From NCBI GenBank assembly GCA_947381945.1, contig CANCXM010000010.1, positions 1 to 64,000 on the forward strand: 64,000 bases of DNA, given 5' to 3'. Under the pieces are notes generated by a model. That model searched no databases and was not told where the DNA came from. It saw only the letters and a program-made list of their open reading frames with translations. This document shows positions 17,174 to 26,700 of the stretch, one piece after another (the stretch's first letter is position 1; each line of letters begins with the position of its first letter). The stretch is from an uncultured Muribaculaceae bacterium (GTDB taxonomy: Bacteria; Bacteroidota; Bacteroidia; Bacteroidales; Muribaculaceae). Made by a program: the position numbers and the translations under genes.

Positions 17174-18046
17174 TCAGGGATGATTCTTCTGATGGACAGG
17201 GATGTGGAGAATCTGGCCTTCGCGCAACACCGTCACACCGGGATTTGCAGCCTCAAGCTCCTCTACTGTAATACCGTGGGCCATTGCGATCGAGTAGAAC
17301 GTCTCCTTTTTCTTCACGACATAACCTGCCTTACGGACATAAGTACCGGCTGTCTGACGGGCCTGAGTTGTTGCAACTGACGAAGATGACGCGGTATATG
17401 CACCTGTGCGGGCTGTCGCCGACACTGCATTTGATGCGGACGCAGGAGTCGTGGATGCTCCCGTGGATGCTGCCGGGGTAGCGTAGGACGAAGAGTGTAC
17501 CGGCTGAACGGTAGCCACCGGAGTGGCAGCGCTTGCGGCCGGAGTTGCAGCCGCGGGTGTTCCCTGGGTGGCATAGCCTTTAGCCGGAATTGTCAGATGG
17601 AGTGTCTGACCGGCCTTAAGCCCGTTGGCCACAATGGGATTCTGACGGATAAGCTCATCGGTCGTGATCCCATAGTGCGTGGCAAGGCCATAGATGGTCT
17701 GTCCGCGCTCGACATAATGCGACACGACTGTCACACCATGCTGCGGGTTACCGGCAGCCGGGACCGCCTGAACTGCCTGCGGATTCATGGCATCCACCGG
17801 GAATACGAGCACTGTGCCTGCGCGAAGTCCGTCGGCAACTTTCGGATTGTATTTCACAATCTCGTTCTTCGTGACGCCGAGCTTTTTACAAATCGTGTAG
17901 AGGGTCTCCTTCGACGTAACCTCATAATGATAATACTTTTTGCCGTCGACCGTAAGCATAGGTAAATCCTTGACTGAGGCGTTAGCAAAACCAACCGGGC
18001 CACACATCATTAGAATGGCTAAAATTGTTACTCTGGTGATTTTCAT
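17174..18046 (-). CDS. LysM-repeat protein, truncated paralogue of the large LysM protein
   Basis: A 290-residue exported protein with a signal peptide (1-23) and three LysM modules (about 40-84, 108-153 and 242-284). The second and third are separated by an 85-residue Ala/Thr/Ser-rich linker. Modules 1 and 2 match the 611-residue neighbour almost residue for residue (NASVKDLP, KVADGLRAGT, THYGITTDELIRQNPIV), but the protein stops right after LysM3, so the binding-protein domain is absent. I start at ATG 18044-18046, not at the upstream Met (18094), because the -7 promoter box covers 18092-18099. It presumably binds peptidoglycan without the extra sensory domain. Confidence 0.88.
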   Translation of the reverse strand: MKITRVTILAILMMCGPVGFANASVKDLPMLTVDGKKYYHYEVTSKETLYTICKKLGVTKNEIVKYNPKVADGLRAGTVLVFPVDAMNPQAVQAVPAAGNPQHGVTVVSHYVERGQTIYGLATHYGITTDELIRQNPIVANGLKAGQTLHLTIPAKGYATQGTPAAATPAASAATPVATVQPVHSSSYATPAASTGASTTPASASNAVSATARTGAYTASSSSVATTQARQTAGTYVRKAGYVVKKKETFYSIAMAHGITVEELEAANPGVTVLREGQILHIPVHQKNHP

Positions 18047-18091
18047 AAATATAAAATATTCGATCGGGATAAGTTGGGTTAAATCACATTG

Positions 18092-18122
18092 CAAATATAA
18101 GTAGAAATATCAAGACTTCAAA
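18092..18122 (-). promoter_or_regulatory. Promoter of the small LysM gene
   Basis: On the minus strand, TTTG (18119-18122), a 19-bp spacer and TATATTTG (18092-18099). It fixes the start codon at 18046. Confidence 0.75.
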
Positions 18123-18307
18123 GCTATCAGCGACAAGCGGAGCAATTTCATGCCACTGATGACCACTTGACAGCTCCATACCACCACTACCGGATTAGCT
18201 AAAGAAAGGCCGGATGCAACACGCGCTCCACAATCCCGGCCCTGACGGACTACGGTTTTGCGGAGCGCGCGTTATGCGTTGAAGCAAATAATCGAGACAG
18301 CCCGATA

Positions 18308-18562
18308 TTATTTCTTCTTGCGGTTGCCGTAGCGGCTCATGAACTTGTCCACGCGACCTGCGGTGTCGACAAGCTTCTGCTTACCGGTGAAGAAGGGGTG
18401 TGACGAGCTGGTGATTTCAAGCTTAACCAGGGGATAGGTCACGCCGTCAACTTCGATTGTTTCCTTTGAGGCTACAGTGGAACGAGTGATGAAGATTTCA
18501 TCGTTCGACATGTCCTTGAATACTACTTCGCGGTAGTTGGAAGGATGGAGATCTGCTTTCAT
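18308..18562 (-). CDS. rpmE2: 50S ribosomal protein L31 type B
   Basis: An 84-residue L31 of the B type: it lacks the zinc-binding CxxC of type A and carries the insert [20 protein letters not shown] with the ending [12 protein letters not shown]. It forms part of the bridge between 50S and 30S subunits. Type B versions often replace the zinc form when zinc is scarce, but in Bacteroidales this is the usual L31, so no zinc control is implied. It is monocistronic. Confidence 0.96.
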   Translation of the reverse strand: MKADLHPSNYREVVFKDMSNDEIFITRSTVASKETIEVDGVTYPLVKLEITSSSHPFFTGKQKLVDTAGRVDKFMSRYGNRKKK

Positions 18563-18637
18563 TTTCTTATCTGGAGTTTTTTGTTGTCAAAGTTACCGAA
18601 ATGCGCTGGTAGGACGCGTGGATTCGTAATGGCGGTG

Positions 18638-18668
18638 CAAAGGTAAGGATTTAAATCGACTTATCAAA
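18638..18668 (-). promoter_or_regulatory. Promoter of rpmE2
   Basis: On the minus strand, TTTG (18665-18668), a 19-bp spacer and TACCTTTG (18638-18645): the same -7 box as rplM. Confidence 0.78.
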
Positions 18669-18685
18669 ACTCTTGCACTCTTTTT

Positions 18686-21589
18686 TCATTCACTTACATA
18701 GAAATCAATTAGCTTGGCGATGGCTTCTCGGCAAGCAGGACAGAAAACCGGCCATGCATTGTCGCGCATACGGCAACGGTCGGCAGGACGGTAGACTCCA
18801 TGAAACGTATAGCCACCACCCTCATAGACCCCAAGCGGATATTTATCGGCATCGGCAACAGGTGTCGGCACCGGAGCTCCCTCCGGCAACTGCGACTTCC
18901 ACTTGCCGTCGAAATCAACAAGCGTGGTGATATTCGGCTCCCATGGCTCCACGTCGAGTGGATAACTGTTGTCCATCACATCACCCTCATAGAAATATTC
19001 GTCGGCAAGACCTCCGAAACTATGGCCGAATTCATGGACAACGACCGGACGGAAATCCTTGTGGCGCGAGGTGGTGAGGGTATAGCTGTTGTAGATGCCG
19101 CCACCACCGTATTCGTCGGTATTTGCAAGGATGATGATATGCTCGTAAGGAATACCGGCGATAGCGTCGTGAATCTTCTTGACATGCAGGGTCGTGAGAT
19201 AGCGGTCTGAATAGAAAGTGCTGAAATTCGACGAGAATGCCGTCGACTTCCAGTCGCCGAGACGCGGGACACTCACTCCGGAATCCTCCGATGGTGTAGC
19301 CACCGCGACGAAATTGAACTTCGAGGCGCGTTCCTTGAACGGGTCATAGCCGAGAATCGACTCCACTGCAACTTCAGCATGACGGTAGAAACTGTCCATC
19401 TCATCCTTCTTGTAGCCCTCGGCCAGAATCACAACATCAATGGCCTCAGCCGGATCGCCTCCGCGATGGATGTAGCGATGGTCGGGCAACTCGCCCTGTC
19501 CCTTCTTGGCTATCAGTATGTCCTTCGGGTCAAAACGATGTTTCATCCCTGCCATCCGTTGATGGCGGTTGTCGAGAAGGTCAATCGAGATGATTGCAGG
19601 CTCTTTGGGATAGGGAACGAGCACACAATGCTCAAATGATTTCGGAGTCCGTGCAGCTTCATCGGTGGTAAGCCATTCATGATAGAGCGACGAAAACGAG
19701 GTGCGGTAGAGCGTATCGCCCGTTGCCTCGGAGCAGACTGTCACCGTCCCGTTGCCTTGCAGCGGAAGGTCCGACAGATGAAAACGCCGTCCTGCCCAAC
19801 CGTCCATCGAGGACTGACCGGACAGATGCACCGCGCGCTCCCCTTCCGGCATTGCCGAGAAGAGATAGTCGAGACGCAGGGTGCGGTCCTGAAAATTCTT
19901 ATCGAAGAATGCTGATGAGAAATGCTTCCTTCCACCCATCAGCTTGCCGCCGGCCAATCCTGCCTCCATGATGGGGGCGACGAGAGAATTCATGTAGACT
20001 TCAAGATTGGTGTAGCCCGATTCGGCAAGCTCGCTGCCGTCCGAGGCGTTTTTCGGGTCAAGTCCGTTGGCCTTCTCCCATGCGTCGGGCATTCCGTCGC
20101 CGTCGGTATCACGCGGAGCTTTTCCGCTTTTGAGTTCCGGCCAGCCACGGCTACCGTCGGCATACACCACTTCGTCCTGCGAATTGATGATACCGCCCTT
20201 GCCGAAACTTGCCTTTCCGCTACGGGTGTCGGCGATGACAATCTCGTCGTATGCGTCGCGTCTGAGCGAGGCACCGGCATAGTCGAGCACAAGCTCGTAG
20301 GCCTTTTCCGCCGTATGGGTTGTCGTGGCGGCATATTCCATCGGTGAATCCAGACATATCTCGCGCTCAAGCGCCGAATCCCAGTAGTTGTCGAAATCTT
20401 TCGGCTGTATCTGGTCGATGACACCGAGTTTCCAGTTGTCGTCTCCGACAGCGGCTATTTCATGGTTGACATTTCCGCGCACATAGAAGCGTCCCCATTT
20501 ATGGAGCATCGGCACCCAGACATTCCACCCGACACTGATTTTCTTACCGTCTATGTCCACTGTATTGCCGGTCATATCAATGTCAAATACGCGTCCCCCT
20601 ATCTCCACCTGATTTTTTCCGTCGGCAGGCTGACCGGAGCGCGTCCCCCTGACATCATCTTTTGTGAGCGAAGTGCCGAAAAGGGCATTGTAGTCCTCGG
20701 CGAGCTTGCGGGCGTTGAGACAATAGCGCACAGTGCGGATTCCGGGGCTTGCAATGCGCTCTGGCATCATGTTGGTGGTCACACCGGGGCGAAAATAGTT
20801 GTTGACGATGTTGACCGTCATGCCCTCGCCTCCATAGCAGCCGTTGGAACCGTAGTTGTAGATGACATTGTTGCGCAGGTCCATGCGCTCGTCGGTCTGA
20901 GTGTGGGGGCTCGGCCCGAGACGCGGAGTGCGGGAGGTGTGGTTGGCAATGAGGTTGTGATGGAAACTCGCGCCGCTGCCTCCCCAGTTGCCGCCGTAGC
21001 CATGAGGGCCCTTCTGGTGTCCGCTGTCATGCAGACTGTGTGACGCGATGCACCACTGCACCGTGCAATCCCTCATGCCGTATACCGACAGACACTCGTC
21101 AATGCTCCAGCTGACCGAGCAGTGGTCGACAATCACGTTGCGGTGACCGCTACCTCCCAGACCGTCACCCTCATGGTGCGCCACCTGACGGTCACCGAGA
21201 CGGAAACGCATGAAACGGAGAATCACATTGTCAGCCTGAATCGTGAACGGAAAGTCAGCGATACAGACACCGTCGCCGGGAGCTGTCTGTCCGGCTATCG
21301 TCACATCCGGTTGCTCCAGACGCAACTGAGATTTCAGATAGATGGTTCCGGAGACATCAAACACTATCGTACGGGGTCCCGTCTGATTGCAGGCGTAACG
21401 AAACGAACCCGGCAGATTATTGTCGTCAAGAGTTGTGACATGATAGACAGCGCCACCGCGTCCGCCTGTAGTGTAGCGTCCGAAGCCCTCAGCTCCGGGA
21501 AATGCCGGGATGAGACCGTTGCCCTCCACAGCCAAAACCGACGACGGACACATAATCAATGCCGAAAGAAGGCATTTCAGTTTATTCAT
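18686..21589 (-). CDS. Pectate lyase fused in frame to M64 metallopeptidase
   Basis: A 967-residue exported protein with two enzyme halves. After a signal peptide (1-20), residues 23 to about 555 are a right-handed beta-helix pectate-lyase-like domain (PGAEGFGRYTTGGRGG, VTIAGQTAPGDGV, VIVDHCSVSWSIDE) with a calcium-type DTDGDGMPDAWE at 494-505. They align with the neighbouring lyase at 21757-24087. At about residue 556 the sequence becomes a complete M64 (IgA-peptidase-like) unit: an N-terminal beta domain (FFDKNFQDRTLRLDYLF, 556-690) and a catalytic domain with zinc site HEFGHSFGGLADE (852-864) and VVILAEGY. No stop or frame change occurs at the join (near 19924). M64 proteins are usually separate exported proteins of about 430 residues, so the fusion is unusual. 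Substrates are unproven; a pectin or glycoprotein target is possible. Confidence 0.88.
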   Translation of the reverse strand: MNKLKCLLSALIMCPSSVLAVEGNGLIPAFPGAEGFGRYTTGGRGGAVYHVTTLDDNNLPGSFRYACNQTGPRTIVFDVSGTIYLKSQLRLEQPDVTIAGQTAPGDGVCIADFPFTIQADNVILRFMRFRLGDRQVAHHEGDGLGGSGHRNVIVDHCSVSWSIDECLSVYGMRDCTVQWCIASHSLHDSGHQKGPHGYGGNWGGSGASFHHNLIANHTSRTPRLGPSPHTQTDERMDLRNNVIYNYGSNGCYGGEGMTVNIVNNYFRPGVTTNMMPERIASPGIRTVRYCLNARKLAEDYNALFGTSLTKDDVRGTRSGQPADGKNQVEIGGRVFDIDMTGNTVDIDGKKISVGWNVWVPMLHKWGRFYVRGNVNHEIAAVGDDNWKLGVIDQIQPKDFDNYWDSALEREICLDSPMEYAATTTHTAEKAYELVLDYAGASLRRDAYDEIVIADTRSGKASFGKGGIINSQDEVVYADGSRGWPELKSGKAPRDTDGDGMPDAWEKANGLDPKNASDGSELAESGYTNLEVYMNSLVAPIMEAGLAGGKLMGGRKHFSSAFFDKNFQDRTLRLDYLFSAMPEGERAVHLSGQSSMDGWAGRRFHLSDLPLQGNGTVTVCSEATGDTLYRTSFSSLYHEWLTTDEAARTPKSFEHCVLVPYPKEPAIISIDLLDNRHQRMAGMKHRFDPKDILIAKKGQGELPDHRYIHRGGDPAEAIDVVILAEGYKKDEMDSFYRHAEVAVESILGYDPFKERASKFNFVAVATPSEDSGVSVPRLGDWKSTAFSSNFSTFYSDRYLTTLHVKKIHDAIAGIPYEHIIILANTDEYGGGGIYNSYTLTTSRHKDFRPVVVHEFGHSFGGLADEYFYEGDVMDNSYPLDVEPWEPNITTLVDFDGKWKSQLPEGAPVPTPVADADKYPLGVYEGGGYTFHGVYRPADRCRMRDNAWPVFCPACREAIAKLIDFYVSE

Positions 21590-21624
21590 GATGAATTGTA
21601 GGTATTATTATAATGTAAAAACCC

Positions 21625-21708
21625 TGTAGGGACGCTTTTCAAAGCGTCCGCTGTGACCACGGTGATTCCGCGAATCAGGTTGCGGACGCTTTGAAAAGCG
21701 TCCCTACA
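21625..21708. repeat. 27-bp perfect inverted repeat
   Basis: Arms at 21625-21651 and 21682-21708 are exact reverse complements with a 30-bp centre. Each arm itself contains the nested palindrome GACGCTTTTCAAAGCGTC. It lies in the 167-bp gap between the two lyase genes and may be a miniature mobile or REP-like element. It could also act as a terminator, though the T-run is weak. Tandem ATTAATACAA units follow. Confidence 0.8.
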
Positions 21709-21756
21709 AAATTAATACAAAATTAATACAATTAATGCAAATTAATGCAATAATGA

Positions 21757-24087
21757 TTATCGCACAATGAATTTCTTACCGTCGCGGATATAGACACCGG
21801 GAAGAAGCGGTTCATGAACCTCAACACCCATGATGTTGTAAATCTTGCCATTACCCTTCACGGCATCGGAATCTGTGATAATATCCTCGATTGCGCTGGT
21901 AGAACCCTTGACTGCATGGATGGTCAGTTTCAGACCAAGCTGTTGACCTCCAGGTTCGAAAACGAACTGTGAAACCGGAGTATCGAACATCTTGGTGTAT
22001 TCCCTATTGACAATCTCACCCTTGGCACCATCGTCAATCTTGGCAGGGAAAATAAATTCGCTGCTTGTATCCTCACCATTGACAGATTTCATAAAGCCGT
22101 CAGCACCGGTCGCGTTAGCATAGCCATAGAAAGTCACACCTTCTGCGAGAAGACCTTCGGGAATGACAACTGTAAACTTCTCATTTCGTGAGAATTTAAC
22201 ACAATCGTTAACACCATTAGAATAGCCTTTGGCAGTAAGAATGTCAAAGCCGCCAGAGAAGTGCCATACACCTGTCTCCGAACCGTCGGAAGTACTTATG
22301 GCAAGCACATAATCCTCATGCTTCACCTCACCGTCACCTCCATTGGGATCATAAACCGGCAATTCGACGGCATCGTCAGCGAAAGTAAGCTCGCCGTTGA
22401 GCATCTTGCCGTTGGCGTTTCCGGCCTCCATGATATGGGCAACGATTGAATTGAGGTAAAGTTCCAGATTGGTGAAACCGCTGTCGGAAGCCTTCGCACC
22501 GTCAGTGGCATCGTTCGGGTCAAGCCCGTTGGCGGTCTCCCAGTCGTCGGGCATACCGTCGCCGTCGCTGTCCTTCAATGCCTGAGTGGACTTCAATGCG
22601 GGAAGCACACCGTCGAGTTCAGTACCCGAGGGATATGTCACATCACCGGGAACATTGATGAAACCTCTGTCAAGACCATTTCCTGTTCCTGAATTAGCGA
22701 CATTGTTCTTCGCGTCATTGACAACCATTTCGTCAAGAGCATCACGCTTAAGAGATGCACCGGCGTAGGCCAACACATTCGTATAGGCATCCTGCGAGCT
22801 ATGGGTCGTCGTATAGACATATTCTATCGGTAAATCACGCTTCATGTCCTGCTTGGTGTTGGCCCATGAAGCCTCATCCGGACAATTCTCATAACGTGAA
22901 ATCTGTTCATAGACACCTAAGCCCCAGTTGTCGGATTTCACAGCAGAGACATTGTGGTTCTCATTACCGTCAACATAATATGTGCCGAGCAGATGCAGCG
23001 CGGGAGCGTATGCGTTCCAACTGATATTCACAGTCTTGTCGTCGACAGTAATCTTGTTGTCGTCTGAAATTTCATATCTCTTTCCTGAGATTGTCACACA
23101 TTTCTTTCCGTTGACAAATGAGCCCTTGATGCTGCTGTCCGAGATTTTGGTCCCCATCGCATTGTTGTAGGCGGTAGCGATGTTTTTCTTGTCGAGACAG
23201 TAGTCCACCGTGCGGATTCCGACCGAGGCGATACGGGTTTCCTTGGTCTTGCCCGAATACTTGTTGCCGGGACCGGGCTTATAGAAATTGTTGACAATAT
23301 TCACGTTCATGCCCTCACCGCCATAGCAGCTCTCACCTGAGTAGTTGAACATGACGTTGTTGCGCATATCCATGACTTCGTTGAGCTGAGTGGATGGACG
23401 CGGGCCGAGGCGGGGCGAACGCGATGTGTGATGGGCAAGGAGATTGTGGTGATACGAACCGTATTCGCCACCCCAGTTGCCGCCGTAGCCATGACCGCCC
23501 TTGCTATGACCGGAGTTGACAAGGCTCTGCGAGACGATACACCACTGGACGGTGGTGTTGTGAGTTCCGCTGAACGAAAGACATTCATCAATACTCCAAC
23601 TGACAGAGCAGTGGTCAACAATGATGTCGCGCTGGTCGAGCGAACCGAGGCCGTCCCAACCGTCCGCTCCGTTGAGTGTCACATTTTTGTTGCCGAGACG
23701 GAAACGCAGGAAACGGAGGATGACATTGTTGGCCTTTATCGAAAACGGATAGTCAGTGATGCAGATACCGTCACCGGGCGCAGTCTGTCCGGCAATGGTC
23801 ACATTTCCACTTCTCAATTGAAGTTCTGAATTAAGATGGATATTACCGGAAACATCAAAGACAATAGTGCGGGTGCCTGACTGATTGACCGCATAGCGCA
23901 AAGAGCCGGGTTCGCCTGTATCCTCAAGTGTTGTCACATGGTAGACCTTGCCGCCACGGCCACCGGTCGTGTAGCGGCCATAGCCCTCAGCACCCGGGAA
24001 AGCCTCAAGCTTGTCAATGGTCTCGCGGGCAGAAACGCCGACAGTACACAGTGCAGCCAAGGCTGAAATAAGTAAAGTTCTTTTCAT
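21757..24087 (-). CDS. Pectate lyase (PL1-like) with C-terminal surface-type tail
   Basis: A 776-residue exported protein: signal peptide (1-20), then a PL1-type parallel beta-helix domain (about 28-460; PGAEGYGRYTTGGRGG, VTIAGQTAPGDGI, IIVDHCSVSWSIDE, GGHGYGGNWGGEYG). A thrombospondin-3-like calcium motif DSDGDGMPDDWE (506-517) follows, then a C-terminal beta domain (about 590-740) and the conserved ending IYNIMGVEVHEPLLPGVYIR. Lyases of this class cleave alpha-1,4-galacturonan by beta-elimination with Ca2+. The first 555 residues parallel the downstream fused lyase, so the two genes are a tandem duplication that diverged in their tails. No SusC/SusD pair is present, so this is not a standard utilisation locus. 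Confidence 0.88.
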   Translation of the reverse strand: MKRTLLISALAALCTVGVSARETIDKLEAFPGAEGYGRYTTGGRGGKVYHVTTLEDTGEPGSLRYAVNQSGTRTIVFDVSGNIHLNSELQLRSGNVTIAGQTAPGDGICITDYPFSIKANNVILRFLRFRLGNKNVTLNGADGWDGLGSLDQRDIIVDHCSVSWSIDECLSFSGTHNTTVQWCIVSQSLVNSGHSKGGHGYGGNWGGEYGSYHHNLLAHHTSRSPRLGPRPSTQLNEVMDMRNNVMFNYSGESCYGGEGMNVNIVNNFYKPGPGNKYSGKTKETRIASVGIRTVDYCLDKKNIATAYNNAMGTKISDSSIKGSFVNGKKCVTISGKRYEISDDNKITVDDKTVNISWNAYAPALHLLGTYYVDGNENHNVSAVKSDNWGLGVYEQISRYENCPDEASWANTKQDMKRDLPIEYVYTTTHSSQDAYTNVLAYAGASLKRDALDEMVVNDAKNNVANSGTGNGLDRGFINVPGDVTYPSGTELDGVLPALKSTQALKDSDGDGMPDDWETANGLDPNDATDGAKASDSGFTNLELYLNSIVAHIMEAGNANGKMLNGELTFADDAVELPVYDPNGGDGEVKHEDYVLAISTSDGSETGVWHFSGGFDILTAKGYSNGVNDCVKFSRNEKFTVVIPEGLLAEGVTFYGYANATGADGFMKSVNGEDTSSEFIFPAKIDDGAKGEIVNREYTKMFDTPVSQFVFEPGGQQLGLKLTIHAVKGSTSAIEDIITDSDAVKGNGKIYNIMGVEVHEPLLPGVYIRDGKKFIVR

Positions 24088-24197
24088 ATTGCAATGAAAT
24101 GGTATAAAGATTTAATAAAAATCAAGACAGGGATATTTTTACAATAAGGTTAGCAAAATGTGAATCACAACTGACTAACTGTTACTATATCAATGTG

Positions 24198-24228
24198 CAA
24201 ATATAGTTTTTTTACGCCAACTTTCAAA
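24198..24228 (-). promoter_or_regulatory. Promoter of the pectate lyase gene
   Basis: On the minus strand, TTTG (24225-24228), a 19-bp spacer and TATATTTG (24198-24205), leaving a leader of about 100 nt. The remainder of the 357-bp gap 24088-24444 holds only a pyrF terminator. Confidence 0.7.
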
Positions 24229-24354
24229 AAACGCCGCCTCCATCCCGACACGAAATAACTAAAATAGTCAGATTTTAACATCAAATATCGAAATTATGGC
24301 GATGACTCCGGAGAAGACTGACTCAATTCATCAAACACCGGTCAGGTAAGCACA

Positions 24355-24408
24355 CTAAAAATGAAACGGCACCTGATTCAATGTCATCTGACAAGAACCA
24401 AGTGCCGT
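24355..24408 (-). terminator. Probable terminator of prfA-pyrF
   Basis: On the minus strand, ACGGCAC (24402-24408) pairs with GTGCCGT (24366-24372) across a long loop, followed by a T-rich tract (24355-24364). Confidence 0.5.
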
Positions 24409-24444
24409 GAACTGTTATTTTTTACCGGGGTAAGAAGCCCCTTA

Positions 24445-25275
24445 TCAAATCACACCGTAGGTTGAAAGGAGGATGGTCATGTGGTCGCGGAGCTTACGGG
24501 CTTCTGCAGCGGCTGCTTCAGCAAAGTCCTCGCCGTTTGACGCATAGATGATGCCGCGCGATGAGTTGACAAGAAGACCGCACTCATGGGTCATGCCCCA
24601 CTTGGCAACCTCCTCAAGACTGCCACCCTGCGCGCCCACACCGGGAACGAGGAGGAAGCTCTGGGGAGCCACACGGCGCACTTCGGCAAACATCGCACCC
24701 TGGGTAGCACCGACGACAAACATGAGATTCTCGGGGCTTCCCCACTTCTGGGCGGTTTCGAGAACCTGCTCGAAGAGGCGGGTGCCGGTCATGTCGGTAC
24801 GGAACTGGAAATCATGGCTTCCGGGGTTGGATGTGAGCGCAAGCAGAATCACCCATTTTCCCTCATATTCCATGAAAGGTTTCACACTGTCGAAACCCAT
24901 GTAGGGAGCGACGGTGATGGCATCGACACCCATATTTTCAAAGAACGCGCGCGCGTAGAGCGACGATGTGTTACCGATGTCACCACGCTTTGCGTCAGCG
25001 ATGATGAGCTGATCGGGATAATTCTCGCGGAGATACTTGACAGTGCGGTCGAGCGACTTCCATCCGTCAGTGCCGAGGCTCTCATAGAAAGCTGTGTTGG
25101 GCTTGTAGGCCACACAGTAGGGAGCTGTGGCATCGATGATGGCCTTGTTGAATGCGAAGATGGGATCTTCCTCGTTGAGAAGATGCTGCGGCACCTTCTT
25201 GATGTCAGTGTCGAGACCTACACAAAGAAACGAACCTTTCTTCTTGATCTGTTCAATGATTTGCTGGCGATTCAT
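24445..25275 (-). CDS. pyrF: Orotidine 5'-phosphate decarboxylase
   Basis: A 276-residue TIM-barrel enzyme of the longer PyrF subgroup (type 2). It decarboxylates OMP to UMP, the last step of pyrimidine synthesis. The catalytic Asp-Lys-x2-Asp block is [14 protein letters not shown], and the N-terminus has [10 protein letters not shown]. The phosphate-binding region is [11 protein letters not shown]. The gene follows prfA by 30 bp on the same strand and is probably co-transcribed with it. Confidence 0.95.
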   Translation of the reverse strand: MNRQQIIEQIKKKGSFLCVGLDTDIKKVPQHLLNEEDPIFAFNKAIIDATAPYCVAYKPNTAFYESLGTDGWKSLDRTVKYLRENYPDQLIIADAKRGDIGNTSSLYARAFFENMGVDAITVAPYMGFDSVKPFMEYEGKWVILLALTSNPGSHDFQFRTDMTGTRLFEQVLETAQKWGSPENLMFVVGATQGAMFAEVRRVAPQSFLLVPGVGAQGGSLEEVAKWGMTHECGLLVNSSRGIIYASNGEDFAEAAAAEARKLRDHMTILLSTYGVI

Positions 25276-25305
25276 ATTATTTATTGCTATTATTGTTCGA
25301 AAAAA

Positions 25306-26415
25306 TTAGAGTTCTGCGGCTTTCAGCTTCTCGGCGTTCTCGGCGATTGTGAGCTGGTCAATCACATCCTGGATGTCGCCGTCCATGAAGGCCTGCAGAT
25401 TATATATGGTATAGTTGATTCGGTGGTCGGTGATTCGTCCCTGCGGATAATTGTAGGTACGGATTTTTGCCGAGCGGTCGCCTGTCGAGACGAGGGTCTT
25501 GCGGCGCGAGGCTATGTCGTCGATATACTTCTGATGCTCCTTGTCGTATATGAAGGTGCGCAGACGGCTCAACGCGCGTTCTTTGTTCTTGGGCTGGTCG
25601 CGGGTCTCCGTACACTCGATTAGAATCTCCTCAGTCTCGCCGGTGTTGGGATTGCGCCAGAGATAGCGCAGACGCACACCCGATTCGACCTTGTTGACGT
25701 TCTGACCGCCGGCACCGCCCGAACGGAAGGTGTCCCATTTAATTTCACCTTCGTTAATCTCAACGTCAAACGCCTCGGCTTCCGGAAGCACTGCGACCGT
25801 AGCTGCCGAGGTGTGGACTCGGCCCTGCGTCTCCGTTGCGGGGACACGCTGCACACGGTGGACACCGCTCTCATATTTCATCGTGCCATAGACATTTTCG
25901 CCTGTCACAGCCATAACGATTTCCTTGAAACCTCCGGCTGCACCTTCGCTGAAACTAGTGACAGCGACATTCCAGCCCTTGGACTCACAATACTTGACAT
26001 ACATCTTATATAGGTCACCTGCGAAGATTGCCGCCTCATCGCCACCCGTGCCGCCACGGATTTCAACAATTGCATTCTTCCCATCCTCAGGGTCGGCCGG
26101 AATGAGCAGCAGTTTGATTTCCTCTTCGAGTCCGGGAAGAGCCGATGTAGCCTCGTCGAGCTCCTCCTTTGCCATATCGCGGAGTTCAGGGTCATTTTCG
26201 GATGCAAGCACCTCGCGCGCCTCGTCGATATTGCCGAGGAGCGAACGGTACTGACGTGTCACTGCCGTAAGTTTCTCAAGGTCCTTGTATTCCTTGGTCA
26301 GACGGACGTAGCGTTTCATATCCTGAATCACGGAAGGGTCGGTAATCAGCGTGCCCACTTCCTCAAAGCGGGCCTCGATACCGTCCAGACGTGACAAGAG
26401 GGTGTTTTCTGCCAT
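25306..26415 (-). CDS. prfA: Peptide chain release factor 1
   Basis: A 369-residue class-I release factor. The stop-codon recognition loop is RVPATETQGRVHTSA, whose Pro-Ala-Thr marks RF1 (UAA/UAG) rather than the SPF of RF2. The GGQ peptidyl-tRNA hydrolysis motif is in SGGAGGQNVNKVES, with Gln as the expected methylation site for PrmC. No internal frameshift is present, as expected for RF1. The -7 box TAAATTTG lies at 26439-26446 on the minus strand without a good -33 partner. Confidence 0.96.
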   Translation of the reverse strand: MAENTLLSRLDGIEARFEEVGTLITDPSVIQDMKRYVRLTKEYKDLEKLTAVTRQYRSLLGNIDEAREVLASENDPELRDMAKEELDEATSALPGLEEEIKLLLIPADPEDGKNAIVEIRGGTGGDEAAIFAGDLYKMYVKYCESKGWNVAVTSFSEGAAGGFKEIVMAVTGENVYGTMKYESGVHRVQRVPATETQGRVHTSAATVAVLPEAEAFDVEINEGEIKWDTFRSGGAGGQNVNKVESGVRLRYLWRNPNTGETEEILIECTETRDQPKNKERALSRLRTFIYDKEHQKYIDDIASRRKTLVSTGDRSAKIRTYNYPQGRITDHRINYTIYNLQAFMDGDIQDVIDQLTIAENAEKLKAAEL

Positions 26416-26562
26416 AATTGATTTCTACTTTTAGGTTGCAAATTTACGAAAATTCCCCGACATTTCTGTCTTCAAAGGTGGAAAAGCACTCTTCTTCATG
26501 CGTTTTCCGGTCGGCGCAGGATGCTCCATTTCATGTTTCTCTTAACATTTTCAATAAAAACA

Positions 26563-26594
26563 TTGGTATGGACGAATAAATTTGCTTAATTTTG
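26563..26594 (+). promoter_or_regulatory. Promoter of the thrA operon
   Basis: TTG (26563-26565), a 21-bp spacer and TAATTTTG (26587-26594). The leader is about 100 nt. I looked for a Thr/Ile-rich leader peptide attenuator and saw none. Confidence 0.6.
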
Positions 26595-26700
26595 CCCCAA
26601 AATTAAACAACTGTTTGTAAAGTTACGTCGCCGCTACCGGAATGAAGGTTCTCATGACCCTGAAAGAGGAAACGGCAAAAAATTTTTTTCAACCCACAAA

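Noticed and set aside
24586..25623. 345-codon open frame opposite pyrF and the prfA end
   Set aside because: Covers two well-identified genes on the other strand and resembles no family.
26594..26700. Threonine attenuator leader before thrA
   Set aside because: No short Thr/Ile-rich frame and no competing hairpins could be made out.
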